A stretch of DNA of 64,000 nt from JANXVY01 sp040080145 (GCA_040080145.1 JBEBJA010000067.1:62001-126000), one strand, 5' to 3'; positions 8,327 through 17,001 are shown, counted from the first letter of the stretch. Program-made: numbers and translations. Notes: generated by a model not told the origin, from the letters alone.

Positions 8327-8491
8327 AGCAGCCATCGGCTTGTGATAGGTTCTCTTCTAGGGGCTTGACCTTGACCCGGCCATCCAGGAGACACGCGCAA
8401 AGGCCTCGCATGGCAGCCTGGATGTTCGCCTCAAGGGCGGCCATGGAGTGATTTGGCTGCTTCAATCTAAACCGGAAGAACTCTGGCCAAC

Positions 8492-8520
8492 AAAAAACCG
8501 CCGGGGGGCACCCGGCGGTT
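8492..8520 (-). terminator. Intrinsic terminator of the pqq-cytochrome operon
   Basis: On the minus strand: AACCGCCGGG, short C-rich loop, CCCGGCGGTT followed by a run of T (TTTTTTG). A 10-base GC-rich stem plus T tract 28 bases after the cytochrome stop is a strong Rho-independent terminator. Confidence 0.9.
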
Positions 8521-8547
8521 CGAATATCAAGAGCATAACACCCTGAA

Positions 8548-8937
8548 TTACTTCGCGGCAGGCTTGCCGTCGGGTCCGAACGTCTTCAGGAAGGCGATCA
8601 AGTCCTTCTGCTTCTGCTCGTCCTTCACGCCGGCAAACACCATCTTGTTGCCCGGAACCTTTTCCTTGGGGTTGGCGATGTAAGCCGTAATCGTCGCTTC
8701 GTCCCAGGTCAGGCCGGAGGCCTTCATCGGTTCCGAATAGTTGAAGCCTTCAACGGCGGCAGCCTTGCGACCGACGACGCCGTTCAGCACGGGGCCAACC
8801 TGGTTTTTGGCGGTCTCGCCAACGCCGTGGCAGGCTTTGCAGACATTGAACACAGCCTTGCCGGCTTCGGCGTCTTGCGCCTGTGCAGCAACCGGCAAAC
8901 CGGCAACGAGCGCGAGCGCCAAAATCGTCTTCTTCAT
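8548..8937 (-). CDS. Periplasmic class I cytochrome c (c2/c550-like)
   Basis: A 129-residue cytochrome with a signal peptide (M-K-K start, cleavage near A-Q-A-Q, about residue 21), haem-binding C-K-A-C-H and a distal methionine ligand in G-N-K-M-V-F. The C-terminal A-F-L-K-T-F helix is typical of soluble cytochrome c2/c550. It sits 183 bases after pqqE on the same strand and ends at the strong terminator. In methylotrophs soluble c-type cytochromes carry electrons from PQQ alcohol dehydrogenases, so the link with pqq genes is meaningful; it is not the larger cytochrome cL. Confidence 0.9.
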   Translation of the reverse strand: MKKTILALALVAGLPVAAQAQDAEAGKAVFNVCKACHGVGETAKNQVGPVLNGVVGRKAAAVEGFNYSEPMKASGLTWDEATITAYIANPKEKVPGNKMVFAGVKDEQKQKDLIAFLKTFGPDGKPAAK

Positions 8938-9120
8938 TGATTAACTCTCCCTGAGATCCACTCCGGCCGTCGCCGGGCTGGGTTCGTTTCCTATCATGCG
9001 GGCCGACAGCCCAAAGCTGTGACAAAGCTGCACACGCAAGCAATACTTCAGCGATTGTGAATGGGAGCTGATGCAGTTGGGCCGCCAGCTCACGGAGGAG
9101 TTCTGCGCTTTCGTAGAACA

Positions 9121-10308
9121 CTAGTCCGCGTCGAGCTCGCCCGTTGTCGATTTATCCGCCGTTTCGGTGCCGATACGCCGGTAGACGAACGCAGGCGGAT
9201 GCGTGTCGTGCGACTCAACGCTTGCCAGCGCGACAAATTCGGCATGGCGCGGCGACAGCGAACACGCCGGATCGACGTTGGTGGGATCGCCCGTCATGAG
9301 CATGGCCTGGCAACGGCAGCCACCCCAGTCGATCTCACGCCGTTCGCAGCTCTTGCACGGCTCCTTCATCCACGACGTCCCGCGATATTTCTGGAACGCC
9401 TGACCGTTGATCCAGATATCCGACAGCGATTTATCGCGCACGTTGTCGAATTCCAATCCCGGGATGCTCTCGGCGATGTGGCAGGGCAGCACTTTGCCAG
9501 CCGGCGTGACGTTCATCGACCCGCGACCCCAACCGCCCATGCAGGGCTTCGGGAACTTGGCGTAATAGTCGGGCACGACGAAGTCGAATACCATCACGCC
9601 CTTATACTTCTCGCGTGCAGCCGCCACGACCTCGACCGTCTTCAGGGTCTGCTCTTTGGTCGGCATAAGTGCTGCCCGGTTCTTGAGGGCCCACGCATAA
9701 TATTGAACGTGCGCAACTTCGAGCCGCCCCGCCCCCATCTCCGCTGCAAATGCGATGATTGCTGGCAGATTTTCGATATTGGCCCGGTGGATCGGCGCAT
9801 TGATCGTCAGCGGCATGCCAAGTTCGTTGGCCCACGCGCACACGTCGCGCTTCTTGGCAAGGCCGCCCTTGTACGCTGAAATCTTCTCGGCATTGGCGTC
9901 ATCCACGTCCTGGATTGACAACTGGATATGATCGAGCCCGTTGTCATACAGCGCCTTAAGCCGGTCTTTCGTCAGCAACACGCCAGCCGTAATGAGGTTG
10001 GAATACATCCCGACCTTCGACGCGGTCGCCACCAGTTCCTCTAGATCCTTGCGCGCCGTCGGCTCCCCGCCCGACAGATGCAGCTGCAGAATGCCAAGCC
10101 CCGCGGCCTCGGCAAACACCCGTTGCCATTCCGCCGTGGAAAGCTCTGTGTTGGGCCGGTCCATTTCCAGCGGATTGGAGCAATACGGACACTGCAGCGG
10201 GCAGCGATGGGTCAGCTCGGCGAGCAACCCCATCGGCGCACGCACACAGCTCAAGTCCACGGACGGATCGACGTTCGTCGTTGGCGCAATCGGCGTGATC
10301 TCGTTCAT
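9121..10308 (-). CDS. pqqE: PQQ biosynthesis radical SAM enzyme PqqE
   Basis: PqqE forms the carbon-carbon bond between the conserved Glu and Tyr of the PqqA precursor peptide, with PqqD as peptide chaperone. The 395-residue protein has the radical SAM cluster C-P-L-Q-C-P-Y-C (Cys36, Cys40, Cys43), L-S-G-G-E-P-T, and a SPASM-type C-terminal domain with clustered cysteines (C-M-G-G-W-G, C-H-I-A-E, C-K-S-C-E-R-R-E-I-D-W-G-G-C-R-C). Its start overlaps the end of pqqD by four bases (ATGA). The roughly 20-residue N-terminal extension before the barrel is not conserved. Confidence 0.97.
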   Translation of the reverse strand: MNEITPIAPTTNVDPSVDLSCVRAPMGLLAELTHRCPLQCPYCSNPLEMDRPNTELSTAEWQRVFAEAAGLGILQLHLSGGEPTARKDLEELVATASKVGMYSNLITAGVLLTKDRLKALYDNGLDHIQLSIQDVDDANAEKISAYKGGLAKKRDVCAWANELGMPLTINAPIHRANIENLPAIIAFAAEMGAGRLEVAHVQYYAWALKNRAALMPTKEQTLKTVEVVAAAREKYKGVMVFDFVVPDYYAKFPKPCMGGWGRGSMNVTPAGKVLPCHIAESIPGLEFDNVRDKSLSDIWINGQAFQKYRGTSWMKEPCKSCERREIDWGGCRCQAMLMTGDPTNVDPACSLSPRHAEFVALASVESHDTHPPAFVYRRIGTETADKSTTGELDAD

Positions 10309-10607
10309 AGGCGCAACACTCCCTTGTCGGCGAGGTCCTGCACCATCTGCACGATGTCACCCTCGATCTCGTCTACTGGTGCATTGTAGCCGCTGGCGAG
10401 CTGAACCGCGATGTCATGGACGCTGCGTTCGCCATCACAAAGCTTCAACACTTCGACAGCGGTCTCGTCGGGTTCAAACACCCGCTCCGGCGCAAGCAGG
10501 ATCCACCGCCCGCGTCCGGCATCGTGCCGCATCTTGATGTGCTTGGGCAGCGCCGGCTTTGCCTCCGGCGTTGCAATACCCCGTACCCGCGGCGTCATCT
10601 CAGCCAT
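10305..10607 (-). CDS. pqqD: PQQ biosynthesis peptide chaperone PqqD
   Basis: PqqD binds the PqqA peptide and presents it to PqqE. The 100-residue protein shows a family-like winged-helix/RRE pattern: W-I-L-L-A-P-E-R-V, E-T-A-V-E-V-L-K-L-C-D-G-E-R-S and V-D-E-I-E-G-D-I-V-Q-M-V-Q-D-L. It is a separate gene, unlike the pqqC-pqqD fusion of Methylobacterium, and is translationally coupled to pqqE. Confidence 0.95.
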   Translation of the reverse strand: MAEMTPRVRGIATPEAKPALPKHIKMRHDAGRGRWILLAPERVFEPDETAVEVLKLCDGERSVHDIAVQLASGYNAPVDEIEGDIVQMVQDLADKGVLRL

Positions 10608-10618
10608 GTCGTGTGTCC

Positions 10619-11425
10619 TCAGCCGTGAGTCAATGGTGGGCGGCGCTCGATGGCTCCAGCATCCGTTTCAGGACGGAACGCGCCGGGCGGAATGTGTCCT
10701 TCGACGTAGGCATGCTGGAGCGCATCCAACTGCACCCATAGCACGTTGCACTTGAAGCGCACCGCATCGACGCAAGCGTCCTGCTCGTCCCGCGTCTTGG
10801 CATTCGCCAGCACGTACGCCAGCGCGAAGTCGCTGTCGCGCGGGGCCTGCACCAAGCGGCGCTTGAAGTACGCCATCACGCTGTCGTCGATGAAATCGTA
10901 GCCTTCAAGCATCCCCGAAATGCGCTCACGGTGGATCTTGGGCGCGAACAATTCCGTCAGCGACGACGCCACCGCAATCGTCAGCGGCTGCTCGCGCACG
11001 AACGTCACGTAGGCTTCCACGGCAAACCGGGTCGCAGGCAACGCCGCCCGCATACACTGCACCTGCGACCGGTCGAGCCCCAGCCCATCGGTCAGCACCA
11101 GCCAGCGCTCGATGCCGCCCGGCTCATCGCCATGTCCGTCGTGATCGAGCATGCGGTGCGCCCACTCGCGGCGCAGTTCGCGATCGAGCACCCGTCCCAT
11201 GAAAGCCGCGTCCTTGCGGGGCACAGCCGCCTGATAGAGATACCGGTTGAGTGCCCACGCCTGAACCTGTCCCTTGTTCAGCTTGCCGCCGTGCAGGGCC
11301 TGATGGAACGGATGTTTGTCATGATAGCGCTCGGCCCCGACCGCGCGAATTGCAGCCTCAAACTCAGGGACAGACATCGGCGGTGCCGGCTGCGTTTCGA
11401 TTTTCGTCGTCAAATGTTTGTTCAT
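10619..11425 (-). CDS. pqqC: Pyrroloquinoline-quinone synthase PqqC
   Basis: PqqC catalyses the final ring closure and eight-electron oxidation giving PQQ. The 268-residue protein has the haem-oxygenase-like helical fold signatures: R-Y-H-D-K-H-P-F-H near residue 33, Q-A-W-A-L-N-R-Y-L-Y-Q near 55, and a C-terminal C-N-V-L-W-V-Q-L-D-A-L-Q. Its start overlaps the pqqB stop (11422-11425). Length is slightly above the usual 250 because of extra residues at both ends. Confidence 0.97.
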   Translation of the reverse strand: MNKHLTTKIETQPAPPMSVPEFEAAIRAVGAERYHDKHPFHQALHGGKLNKGQVQAWALNRYLYQAAVPRKDAAFMGRVLDRELRREWAHRMLDHDGHGDEPGGIERWLVLTDGLGLDRSQVQCMRAALPATRFAVEAYVTFVREQPLTIAVASSLTELFAPKIHRERISGMLEGYDFIDDSVMAYFKRRLVQAPRDSDFALAYVLANAKTRDEQDACVDAVRFKCNVLWVQLDALQHAYVEGHIPPGAFRPETDAGAIERRPPLTHG

Positions 11426-12348
11426 AGGCGCACCTCCATTCCATCAAAGCCAACGTCCCACCCCTGCGCTTCCACCGTTCGGCGCGCATCCGACCCATCT
11501 TCAAGGGCCGGGTTTGAATTGTTGATATGCACGTAAATCCGGCGCGCGATGTTGAGCGGCTTGAGTACCGCCATCGACCCGTCCGGCCCCGACATAGAGA
11601 TATGCCCCATCCGCTGCCCGGTCTTTGTGGAAAGTCCCTGGGACACCATCTCGTCGTCGGTAAACAGCGTCCCATCGAGAAACAGCAGGGACGCCCCCGC
11701 GATCCGCTTGGCGAGCGGCTCCTCTATTTCGGCCACGCCTGGAATGTAGAAAAACGCTTTGCCCGTCGCCCGCTCGTGAATGCGCAGCCCGATGGTGTCG
11801 CCAAGCTTGCTGCCGTAGTTGCCACCCTCGGTTTCAAGATACAGCGCAATCTTGCCCGGCACGGCGAACGCCTCGATCGTCAACCCAAGATCAACCCCGT
11901 CACCAACGAGATCAATCGGCGTATCGAGCGGCATCGAAATCCGCGGCGCATTCTCGTGTGACACCACATTGAACACCGAGTTCGCCTCGAGCGTCGCCAT
12001 CACCCGCTCGGCGGCATAGATCGAAAACTTCTGCCCTTCCCGCAGATTGATCAGCCCCGCGATATGATCGACGTCCCCATTGGTGACGACCACTGCTTTG
12101 ATCGGGCTGTCTCGCAAACCCTTGCTGACGCGCGCCCCGAGTTCAGGCGTTGCGTTGATTTGTTGCCTCAAATCGGGCGAGGCATTCAACAGCGCCCACG
12201 ATTGCCCGTCAGAGCTGACAGCCAGCGACGATTGCGTCCTGGGCTTGAAATTGGCATGCCCTGCCCGCGCGCTCGCGCAGTTGTGGCAGTTGCAATTCCA
12301 TTGGGGAAATCCACCGCCCGCAGCGGAGCCCAATATTTTGATGATCAT
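11422..12348 (-). CDS. pqqB: PQQ biosynthesis protein PqqB
   Basis: PqqB is a metallo-beta-lactamase-fold oxygenase that hydroxylates the excised Glu-Tyr intermediate. The 308-residue product begins M-I-I-K-I-L-G-S-A-A-G-G-G-F-P-Q-W-N-C-N-C, the family's standard N-terminus with C-N-C-x-x-C, followed by T-N-G-D-V-D-H-I-A-G-L, the modified metal motif. ATG 12348 is chosen because the family begins here and GAAGG lies five bases upstream; the frame is open to 12483. Confidence 0.96.
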   Translation of the reverse strand: MIIKILGSAAGGGFPQWNCNCHNCASARAGHANFKPRTQSSLAVSSDGQSWALLNASPDLRQQINATPELGARVSKGLRDSPIKAVVVTNGDVDHIAGLINLREGQKFSIYAAERVMATLEANSVFNVVSHENAPRISMPLDTPIDLVGDGVDLGLTIEAFAVPGKIALYLETEGGNYGSKLGDTIGLRIHERATGKAFFYIPGVAEIEEPLAKRIAGASLLFLDGTLFTDDEMVSQGLSTKTGQRMGHISMSGPDGSMAVLKPLNIARRIYVHINNSNPALEDGSDARRTVEAQGWDVGFDGMEVRL

Positions 12349-12552
12349 GTCAGCCTTCGAAAAGCACGGGTCTCGCAAAAGATGCGCACGGCCCAAAAGT
12401 GTTGCGACAGCGTCGTCATAACGGCGGAAAGGTTCGACCGGACTGTTACCGCCATTTCCGGGCGCGGGCTTGATCTGCCTCATGTGGTAGAGAAGATATC
12501 GCAGCGATCACAAGGACTTGATTTCTTGTGAGCAGGGTGCTGCACATGAAAA

Positions 12553-12576
12553 CGGCGGCCGGATAACCGACCGCCG
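12553..12576 (-). terminator. Attenuator-type hairpin between pqqA and pqqB
   Basis: On the minus strand CGGCGGTC, 8-base loop, GGCCGCCG then TTTTC. The 8-base GC-rich stem (one G-T pair) with a short T run lies about 45 bases after the pqqA stop. Such a partial terminator would let pqqA be made in large excess over pqqBCDE, as expected when the peptide is a consumed substrate. Confidence 0.7.
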
Positions 12577-12619
12577 CATCAGGCGTTTCACGAATGTGAA
12601 CGTGCCCGATTACATGACC

Positions 12620-12709
12620 TTAGATGAGGTCGATGTCAGCCGGGAGATAGGCGGTGACTTCCATGCCAACGGCCTGCTCGCGAACCTGCGGCTTGTTCCA
12701 GATCTTCAT
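12620..12709 (-). CDS. pqqA: PQQ precursor peptide PqqA (29 residues)
   Basis: A tiny gene too short for most ORF cut-offs. The 29-residue peptide starts M-K-I-W-N-K-P and contains G-M-E-V-T-A-Y, with the conserved Glu17 and Tyr21 spaced E-x-x-x-Y that become the PQQ skeleton. TTGGAGGAAATCTC gives a very strong ribosome site (GGAGG) just before ATG 12709. It is the first gene of pqqABCDE on the minus strand. Confidence 0.95.
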   Translation of the reverse strand: MKIWNKPQVREQAVGMEVTAYLPADIDLI

Positions 12710-13152
12710 GAGATTTCCTCCAAAAAAGGGTGATTGAACCTTCATCCACCAGATGACCCCGCCGAGGACCACCCACTGAGTGCGGGCACTTTTGTGCCGC
12801 CCCAGTCAACGGATCGGCGACAATTTGTCAAGAACCACCGTTGTGCAATTGAATACATCATGCGCGACCCGCCTGATGCAACTCAACACTGCCTCACAAA
12901 CGTGTGTGATCAGGGTGGCGTGGGCAGGGCGCGGCGCGCCAAACGTCGAGATAGCAATAATTTTCCGAATATTCGCCGCTTTGGAGAAGTTGCATTCTTT
13001 TTCACGGCGATTATCGTTGAAACGTAGAAAACCATTCCAGCATGTGCTATTTGCTAGCCACGGCGCTCGCAACGGTGTGCGGCGCACGCACGAAAGTGCG
13101 CTGCATCATTAACGCTTATCCTCACGTTTGCCTGCTAGGAGACGAATCAATC
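12710..13152. promoter_or_regulatory. Divergent promoter region of pqqABCDE and cysJI
   Basis: 443 bases between pqqA (minus) and cysJ (plus) with no supported gene. An AT-richer stretch (12945-13040) precedes cysJ and probably contains its promoter. No riboswitch fold or clear operator was recognised. Open frames crossing the region (for example 12734-13027) look random. Confidence 0.45.
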
Positions 13153-14901
13153 ATGGTGGCCCCACTGCTCCCCAAGTCGGCTCCGTTTGCTGCCGACGAC
13201 ATCGCCACGCTGAACAACATCGTGACCCGGGCAACGCGCGAGCAGCGCAGCTGGCTTGCTGGCTTCTTGGCGGGCTTTGACGCCGCACAGGCAGGCCCCG
13301 CCGCCGCCGTCGCGGCCCGGCCACGGGTGCCGCTGACGATTCTCTACGGCTCTGAATCAGGCAACTGCGAAAGCCTCGCATTAAAGGCCCGCAAGACAGC
13401 CCAGAAAAACGGCTTCGACGCCAAGGTCTTTGATCTGGCAGACTTCAGCGTCGACCAACTCGCCAAGGCCCAAAACGTCGTCGTCTATCTGGCGACGTGG
13501 GGCGAAGGTGAGCCGCCGCAGCGCGCAATTGATTTCTACGCTGCCCTGATGTCGGACACCGCCCCAAACCTCGACAAGCTGAACTTCGCCGTCCTTGCCC
13601 TTGGTGACACCGCCTACGCCCAGTTCTGCGCCACCGGTAAAGCCGTCGACTCCCGCCTCGAAGCGCTCGGCGCCAGGCGCACCGCCGCGCGCGCCGACCT
13701 AGACCTCGACTTCGCCAAGGCCGCCGCAGCGTGGACCGATAACGCTCTGAAGGCCTTTGCGCCTGTCGAGCCTTCGAAGGTCGTCCATGTCGATTTCAAA
13801 TCCGCTGCATCCGAATTGGATGATGACGAGCCCCAGTTCACGGCCGAAAATCCGCTCGAAGCCGAAATCGGCGGTCTCATCAACTTGAACGGCTCCGGGT
13901 CCTCACGCGAAACCTGGCACGTCGAGTTGACCTCCAGCCAGCCGGGCTTCGTCTACCAGCCAGGTGATGCCATTGGCGTGTTGCCAACCAATGATCCAGA
14001 ACTGGCGGCTAAGCTGCTGGACGCAGTCGGCCTTGGCGGCGATGCGGCCCTCATTAAGACGCTGGTGAAGTCGCATGACATCACGACCCTCTCGCGGCCA
14101 ATCGTTACGGCCTACGCCAAGCTCGTTGATCGGACCGATATCGCCTGGCTTGCCCAAGGCGAGGCCTTCGCACCCTACGCGTCGACCCGGCAATTGCTCG
14201 ACTTGTTTGCCGAGCATCGCGAAAACCTTACCGCGCCCCAGCTTCTCAGCCTGCTTCGCCCGCTCCCCGGACGCCTCTACTCTGCAGCCTCCAGCCAGCG
14301 CGCCCACGAAGGCGAGGCCCACCTGCTGATCGGTGCCGTCCGCTGGAACAGCCACGGCCACGAGCGCAAGGGCGTCGCCTCGACCTTCTTCGCCGACCGC
14401 CGCAAAGTGGGCGACACCGCCCGCATCTACGTCAAGCCGAACCGCCACTTCCGCCTGCCGCAAGATCAAGCGCGTCCCATCATCATGATTGGCGCCGGCA
14501 CCGGCATTGCCCCCTATCGCGGCTTCATCGAAGACCGCGCCGAAACGGGCGCGATCGGCAAGAGCTGGCTGTTCTTTGGCGAGCGCAACTTTTCAAACGA
14601 CTTCCTCTACCAGCTCGAATGGCAAGACCACATCGCGGCCAAGGCCCTGTCGCGCATCGACGTTGCCTTTTCCCGTGATCAGCCCGAAAAGATCTACGTT
14701 CAGCACCGCTTGTGGGAACGCCGCGACGAACTGCTGGGGTGGATCAATGACGGTGCGCACGTCTATGTCTGCGGAGACGAAAAGGGCATGGCCAAAGACG
14801 TCGACGCCACCTTGGTCCGCATCCTCGGCGGCAATGAAACCGGCACCGCCAAGCTCGCCGAACTTCGCAAAGCTGGCCGCTATCAGCGCGACGTGTATTG
14901 A
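13153..14901 (+). CDS. cysJ: NADPH-dependent sulfite reductase flavoprotein subunit
   Basis: CysJ passes electrons from NADPH through FAD and FMN to the CysI haemoprotein for sulfite reduction. The 582-residue protein is built as expected: flavodoxin-like FMN domain (I-L-Y-G-S-E-S-G-N-C-E-S near 60, L-A-T-W-G-E-G-E-P-P near 115), connecting/FAD domain (R-L-Y-S-A-A-S-S near 395) and NADPH domain (G-A-G-T-G-I-A-P-Y-R-G, F-F-G-E-R-N) ending in R-D-V-Y. ATG 13153 follows AGGAGA and precedes the conserved part; an upstream in-frame ATG at 13042 has weaker support. It lies 151 bases before cysI. Confidence 0.93.
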   Translation: MVAPLLPKSAPFAADDIATLNNIVTRATREQRSWLAGFLAGFDAAQAGPAAAVAARPRVPLTILYGSESGNCESLALKARKTAQKNGFDAKVFDLADFSVDQLAKAQNVVVYLATWGEGEPPQRAIDFYAALMSDTAPNLDKLNFAVLALGDTAYAQFCATGKAVDSRLEALGARRTAARADLDLDFAKAAAAWTDNALKAFAPVEPSKVVHVDFKSAASELDDDEPQFTAENPLEAEIGGLINLNGSGSSRETWHVELTSSQPGFVYQPGDAIGVLPTNDPELAAKLLDAVGLGGDAALIKTLVKSHDITTLSRPIVTAYAKLVDRTDIAWLAQGEAFAPYASTRQLLDLFAEHRENLTAPQLLSLLRPLPGRLYSAASSQRAHEGEAHLLIGAVRWNSHGHERKGVASTFFADRRKVGDTARIYVKPNRHFRLPQDQARPIIMIGAGTGIAPYRGFIEDRAETGAIGKSWLFFGERNFSNDFLYQLEWQDHIAAKALSRIDVAFSRDQPEKIYVQHRLWERRDELLGWINDGAHVYVCGDEKGMAKDVDATLVRILGGNETGTAKLAELRKAGRYQRDVY

Positions 14902-14920
14902 AGTCGATTTAGCCCTAAGG

Positions 14921-14964
14921 CCCAAAAAGGAAGGGGGTTTGGGGGAAGCCATTCCCCCAAACGG
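14921..14964 (+). repeat. Dispersed palindrome GTTTGGGGGAA (copy 1)
   Basis: CCCAAAAAGG-AAGGG then GTTTGGGGGAA, loop GCCA, TTCCCCCAAAC. A perfect 11-base stem in the cysJ-cysI gap. A second, inverted copy with the same leader lies at 46210-46254, showing this is a dispersed repeat and not a gene-specific terminator. Confidence 0.8.
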
Positions 14965-15052
14965 GCTAAGGCGAAGCCGGTATATTTAACAACCGCGGTA
15001 GCCCGAGCGCGGCACGCGCCCAGACACAACCAGATCATCTCCGGGACCATCC

Positions 15053-16786
15053 ATGACCGACACCCGCGCCAAAAACGAAATCATCAAAGAAAACAGCAAT
15101 CTGCTGCGCGGCGGCATTGCAGAAGGTTTGGGCAACGTCGTCACCGGCGCGCTGGAAGAAGACGACACCGTCCTGCTGAAATTCCACGGCTCCTACATGC
15201 AGGACGACCGCGACGTTCGCGCTGAGCGCAGCAAAAAGAAGCTGGAAAAAGCCTACAGCTTCATGATCCGTCTGCGCATCCCCGGCGGGCATGTTGCACC
15301 CAAGCAGTGGGTCGCGCTCGACGACATCGCAACGACCTATGCCAACGGCACGCTGCGCATGACAACGCGCGAGACGTTCCAATATCACGGCATCATCAAA
15401 TCGAACTTGCGCCGCACCATGCAGGCGATCAATGCCGCCTGCCTCGACAGCCTGGCCGCCTGCGGCGACGTCAACCGCAACGTCATGTCGACCGCAAACC
15501 CCTATCTCTCGCCGGTCCACAAGCAGGCCTACGCCCTCGCCAAGGGGCTGAGCGAACACCTGCTTCCCAAAACCGGCGCGTACCACGAGATCTGGCTCGA
15601 CGGCGAAAAGGTCAGCGACGCCAGCCGACCCGCTGCCCCCGAAGACGAACCGCTCTACGGCCCTCATTACCTGCCGCGCAAATTCAAAGCCGTCGTCGCA
15701 GTTCCCGGCGATAACGACGTCGACATCTTCGCCCATTGCCTTGGCTACATCGCTATCGTCGAAAACGGCAAGCTCGTTGGTTACAACGTCACCGTCGGCG
15801 GCGGCATGGGCATGACCCACGGTGAACCAGACACGTTCCCGCGCACGGCGGACGTGATGGGCTTCTGCACCCCCGAGCAGGCCATTGAGGTCGGCGAAAA
15901 GGTCATGACGGTCCAGCGCGACTGGGGCAACCGCAGCATCCGCAAGCACGCCCGCCTCAAGTACACCATCGAAGCGCACGGCATCGCCAAGTTCCGCGCC
16001 GAAGTCGAACAGCGCACCGGCTACAAGCTCGGCGCACCGCGCCCGTTCAAGTTCGAACGCACCGGCGATGCGCTGGGCTGGCGTCAGTCCCCCGACAAGA
16101 AATGGCACCTGACCGCATTCGTCGAAAACGGCCGCCTCAAGGACCGCCCCGGCAGCGCGGCCCGCTCAGCCGTCCGCGAAATCGCTGAGGCCGGCATCTG
16201 CGAATTTGTCGTGACCGCCAACCAGAACCTGATGTTTGTCAACGTCACGGCCAAAGACAAGCCCAAGGTCGACGCGATCCTCAAGGCCCACGGCATGCCG
16301 GTCGACGCCTCCTCCGGCTTGCGCCGCAACGCCATGAGCTGCGTCGCCCTGCCAACCTGCGGATTGGCTCTAGCCGAGGCCGAACGCTATCTCCCCGCCC
16401 TCATCACCCACATCGAAGCCCTACTTGAAAAGGTGGGCTTGCGTGACGAAGACATCGTCATCCGCATGACCGGCTGCCCCAACGGTTGCGCACGCCCCTA
16501 CTTAGCCGAGATCGGCTTGGTTGGTCGTGGACCCGGCCTCTACAACCTGTATCTGGGGGCAGCCTTCGACGGCACGCGCCTCTCCAAACTGTACGCCCAG
16601 GACGTTGGCGAAGCCAAAATCCTCAGCCTCTTGGAACCCATCATCACCCGCTACGCCAAAGACCGCCAACCCGGCGAACGCTTTGGCGATTACACCATCC
16701 GCGCGGGCTACGTCGCCGCCACCTCCGCCGGCAACAACTTCCACGCCAACTTGAACTTAGAGTCTGTCCGGAAAATTTCTCCATGA
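15053..16786 (+). CDS. cysI: Sulfite reductase hemoprotein beta subunit
   Basis: CysI reduces sulfite to sulfide with six electrons using siroheme coupled to a 4Fe-4S cluster. The 577-residue protein matches CysI length and carries the siroheme-binding R-M-T-T-R-E-T-F-Q-Y-H-G block and the cluster-binding cysteines in C-V-A-L-P-T-C-G-L and T-G-C-P-N-G-C-A-R-P. The last eight residues (E-S-V-R-K-I-S-P) and the stop codon are encoded by the left end of the inserted element at 16760-16922. Without it the frame would read L-G-R-A-A-K-stop, so the ancestral protein was 574 residues; the core is intact and the enzyme is probably functional. Confidence 0.95.
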   Translation: MTDTRAKNEIIKENSNLLRGGIAEGLGNVVTGALEEDDTVLLKFHGSYMQDDRDVRAERSKKKLEKAYSFMIRLRIPGGHVAPKQWVALDDIATTYANGTLRMTTRETFQYHGIIKSNLRRTMQAINAACLDSLAACGDVNRNVMSTANPYLSPVHKQAYALAKGLSEHLLPKTGAYHEIWLDGEKVSDASRPAAPEDEPLYGPHYLPRKFKAVVAVPGDNDVDIFAHCLGYIAIVENGKLVGYNVTVGGGMGMTHGEPDTFPRTADVMGFCTPEQAIEVGEKVMTVQRDWGNRSIRKHARLKYTIEAHGIAKFRAEVEQRTGYKLGAPRPFKFERTGDALGWRQSPDKKWHLTAFVENGRLKDRPGSAARSAVREIAEAGICEFVVTANQNLMFVNVTAKDKPKVDAILKAHGMPVDASSGLRRNAMSCVALPTCGLALAEAERYLPALITHIEALLEKVGLRDEDIVIRMTGCPNGCARPYLAEIGLVGRGPGLYNLYLGAAFDGTRLSKLYAQDVGEAKILSLLEPIITRYAKDRQPGERFGDYTIRAGYVAATSAGNNFHANLNLESVRKISP

Positions 16787-16925
16787 TTTCAATGGTTCCT
16801 TTTTGTCATCCGCGGCGTCGAACCCCTCGTCCGTAGCTTGGGCGACGGCCTTCGGGCTTCGTCTGGCGGACTGACGAAAAATTAACTCATTGAAATCGCG
16901 CAGCTCCTTTCCGGACCCACTCTTA
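16757..16925. mobile_element. MITE-like element with terminal inverted repeats and TTA duplication
   Basis: A 163-base element (16760-16922) bounded by inverted repeats GAGTCTGTCCGGAAA and GAGTGGGTCCGGAAA; over 35 bases the ends match at 26 positions, including GTCCGGAAA and GATTTCAATG. TTA flanks both sides (16757-16759 and 16923-16925), as a 3-base target duplication. Ends and TNA-type duplication resemble IS5-family (IS1031-like) elements. It encodes no transposase, so it would move only in trans. It interrupts the 3' end of cysI and supplies its stop codon. Confidence 0.8.
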
Positions 16926-17001
16926 GGCCGCGCCGCAAAATAACCGCAACACATTTACGACTGATTTCCCGGAATTTGGCGCGCATCTTCGCGCGCGAAA
17001 T

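Larger units (their letters stand above)
8124..8547. other. Non-coding gap with three hairpins between folK and the cytochrome gene
   Basis: No convincing gene in 424 bases between convergent genes. It holds a 7-base perfect hairpin at 8219-8236 (CTCCCGT AACG ACGGGAG), a dispersed-type palindrome at 8301-8326 and the cytochrome gene terminator at 8492-8520. Open frames here have no ribosome site and no recognisable family. Confidence 0.6.

Noticed and set aside
12734..13112. Small frames upstream of cysJ
   Set aside because: No ribosome site, random composition, and they overlap each other.
15035..16108. Minus-strand 357-residue frame
   Set aside because: Antisense of cysI; Ala/Val/Asp repeats typical of complement reading of GC-rich genes.
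16757..16954. Minus-strand 65-residue frame through the MITE
   Set aside because: Ends inside the terminal repeat; no ribosome site and no conserved family was recognised, though such frames may be read into when the element inserts in genes.
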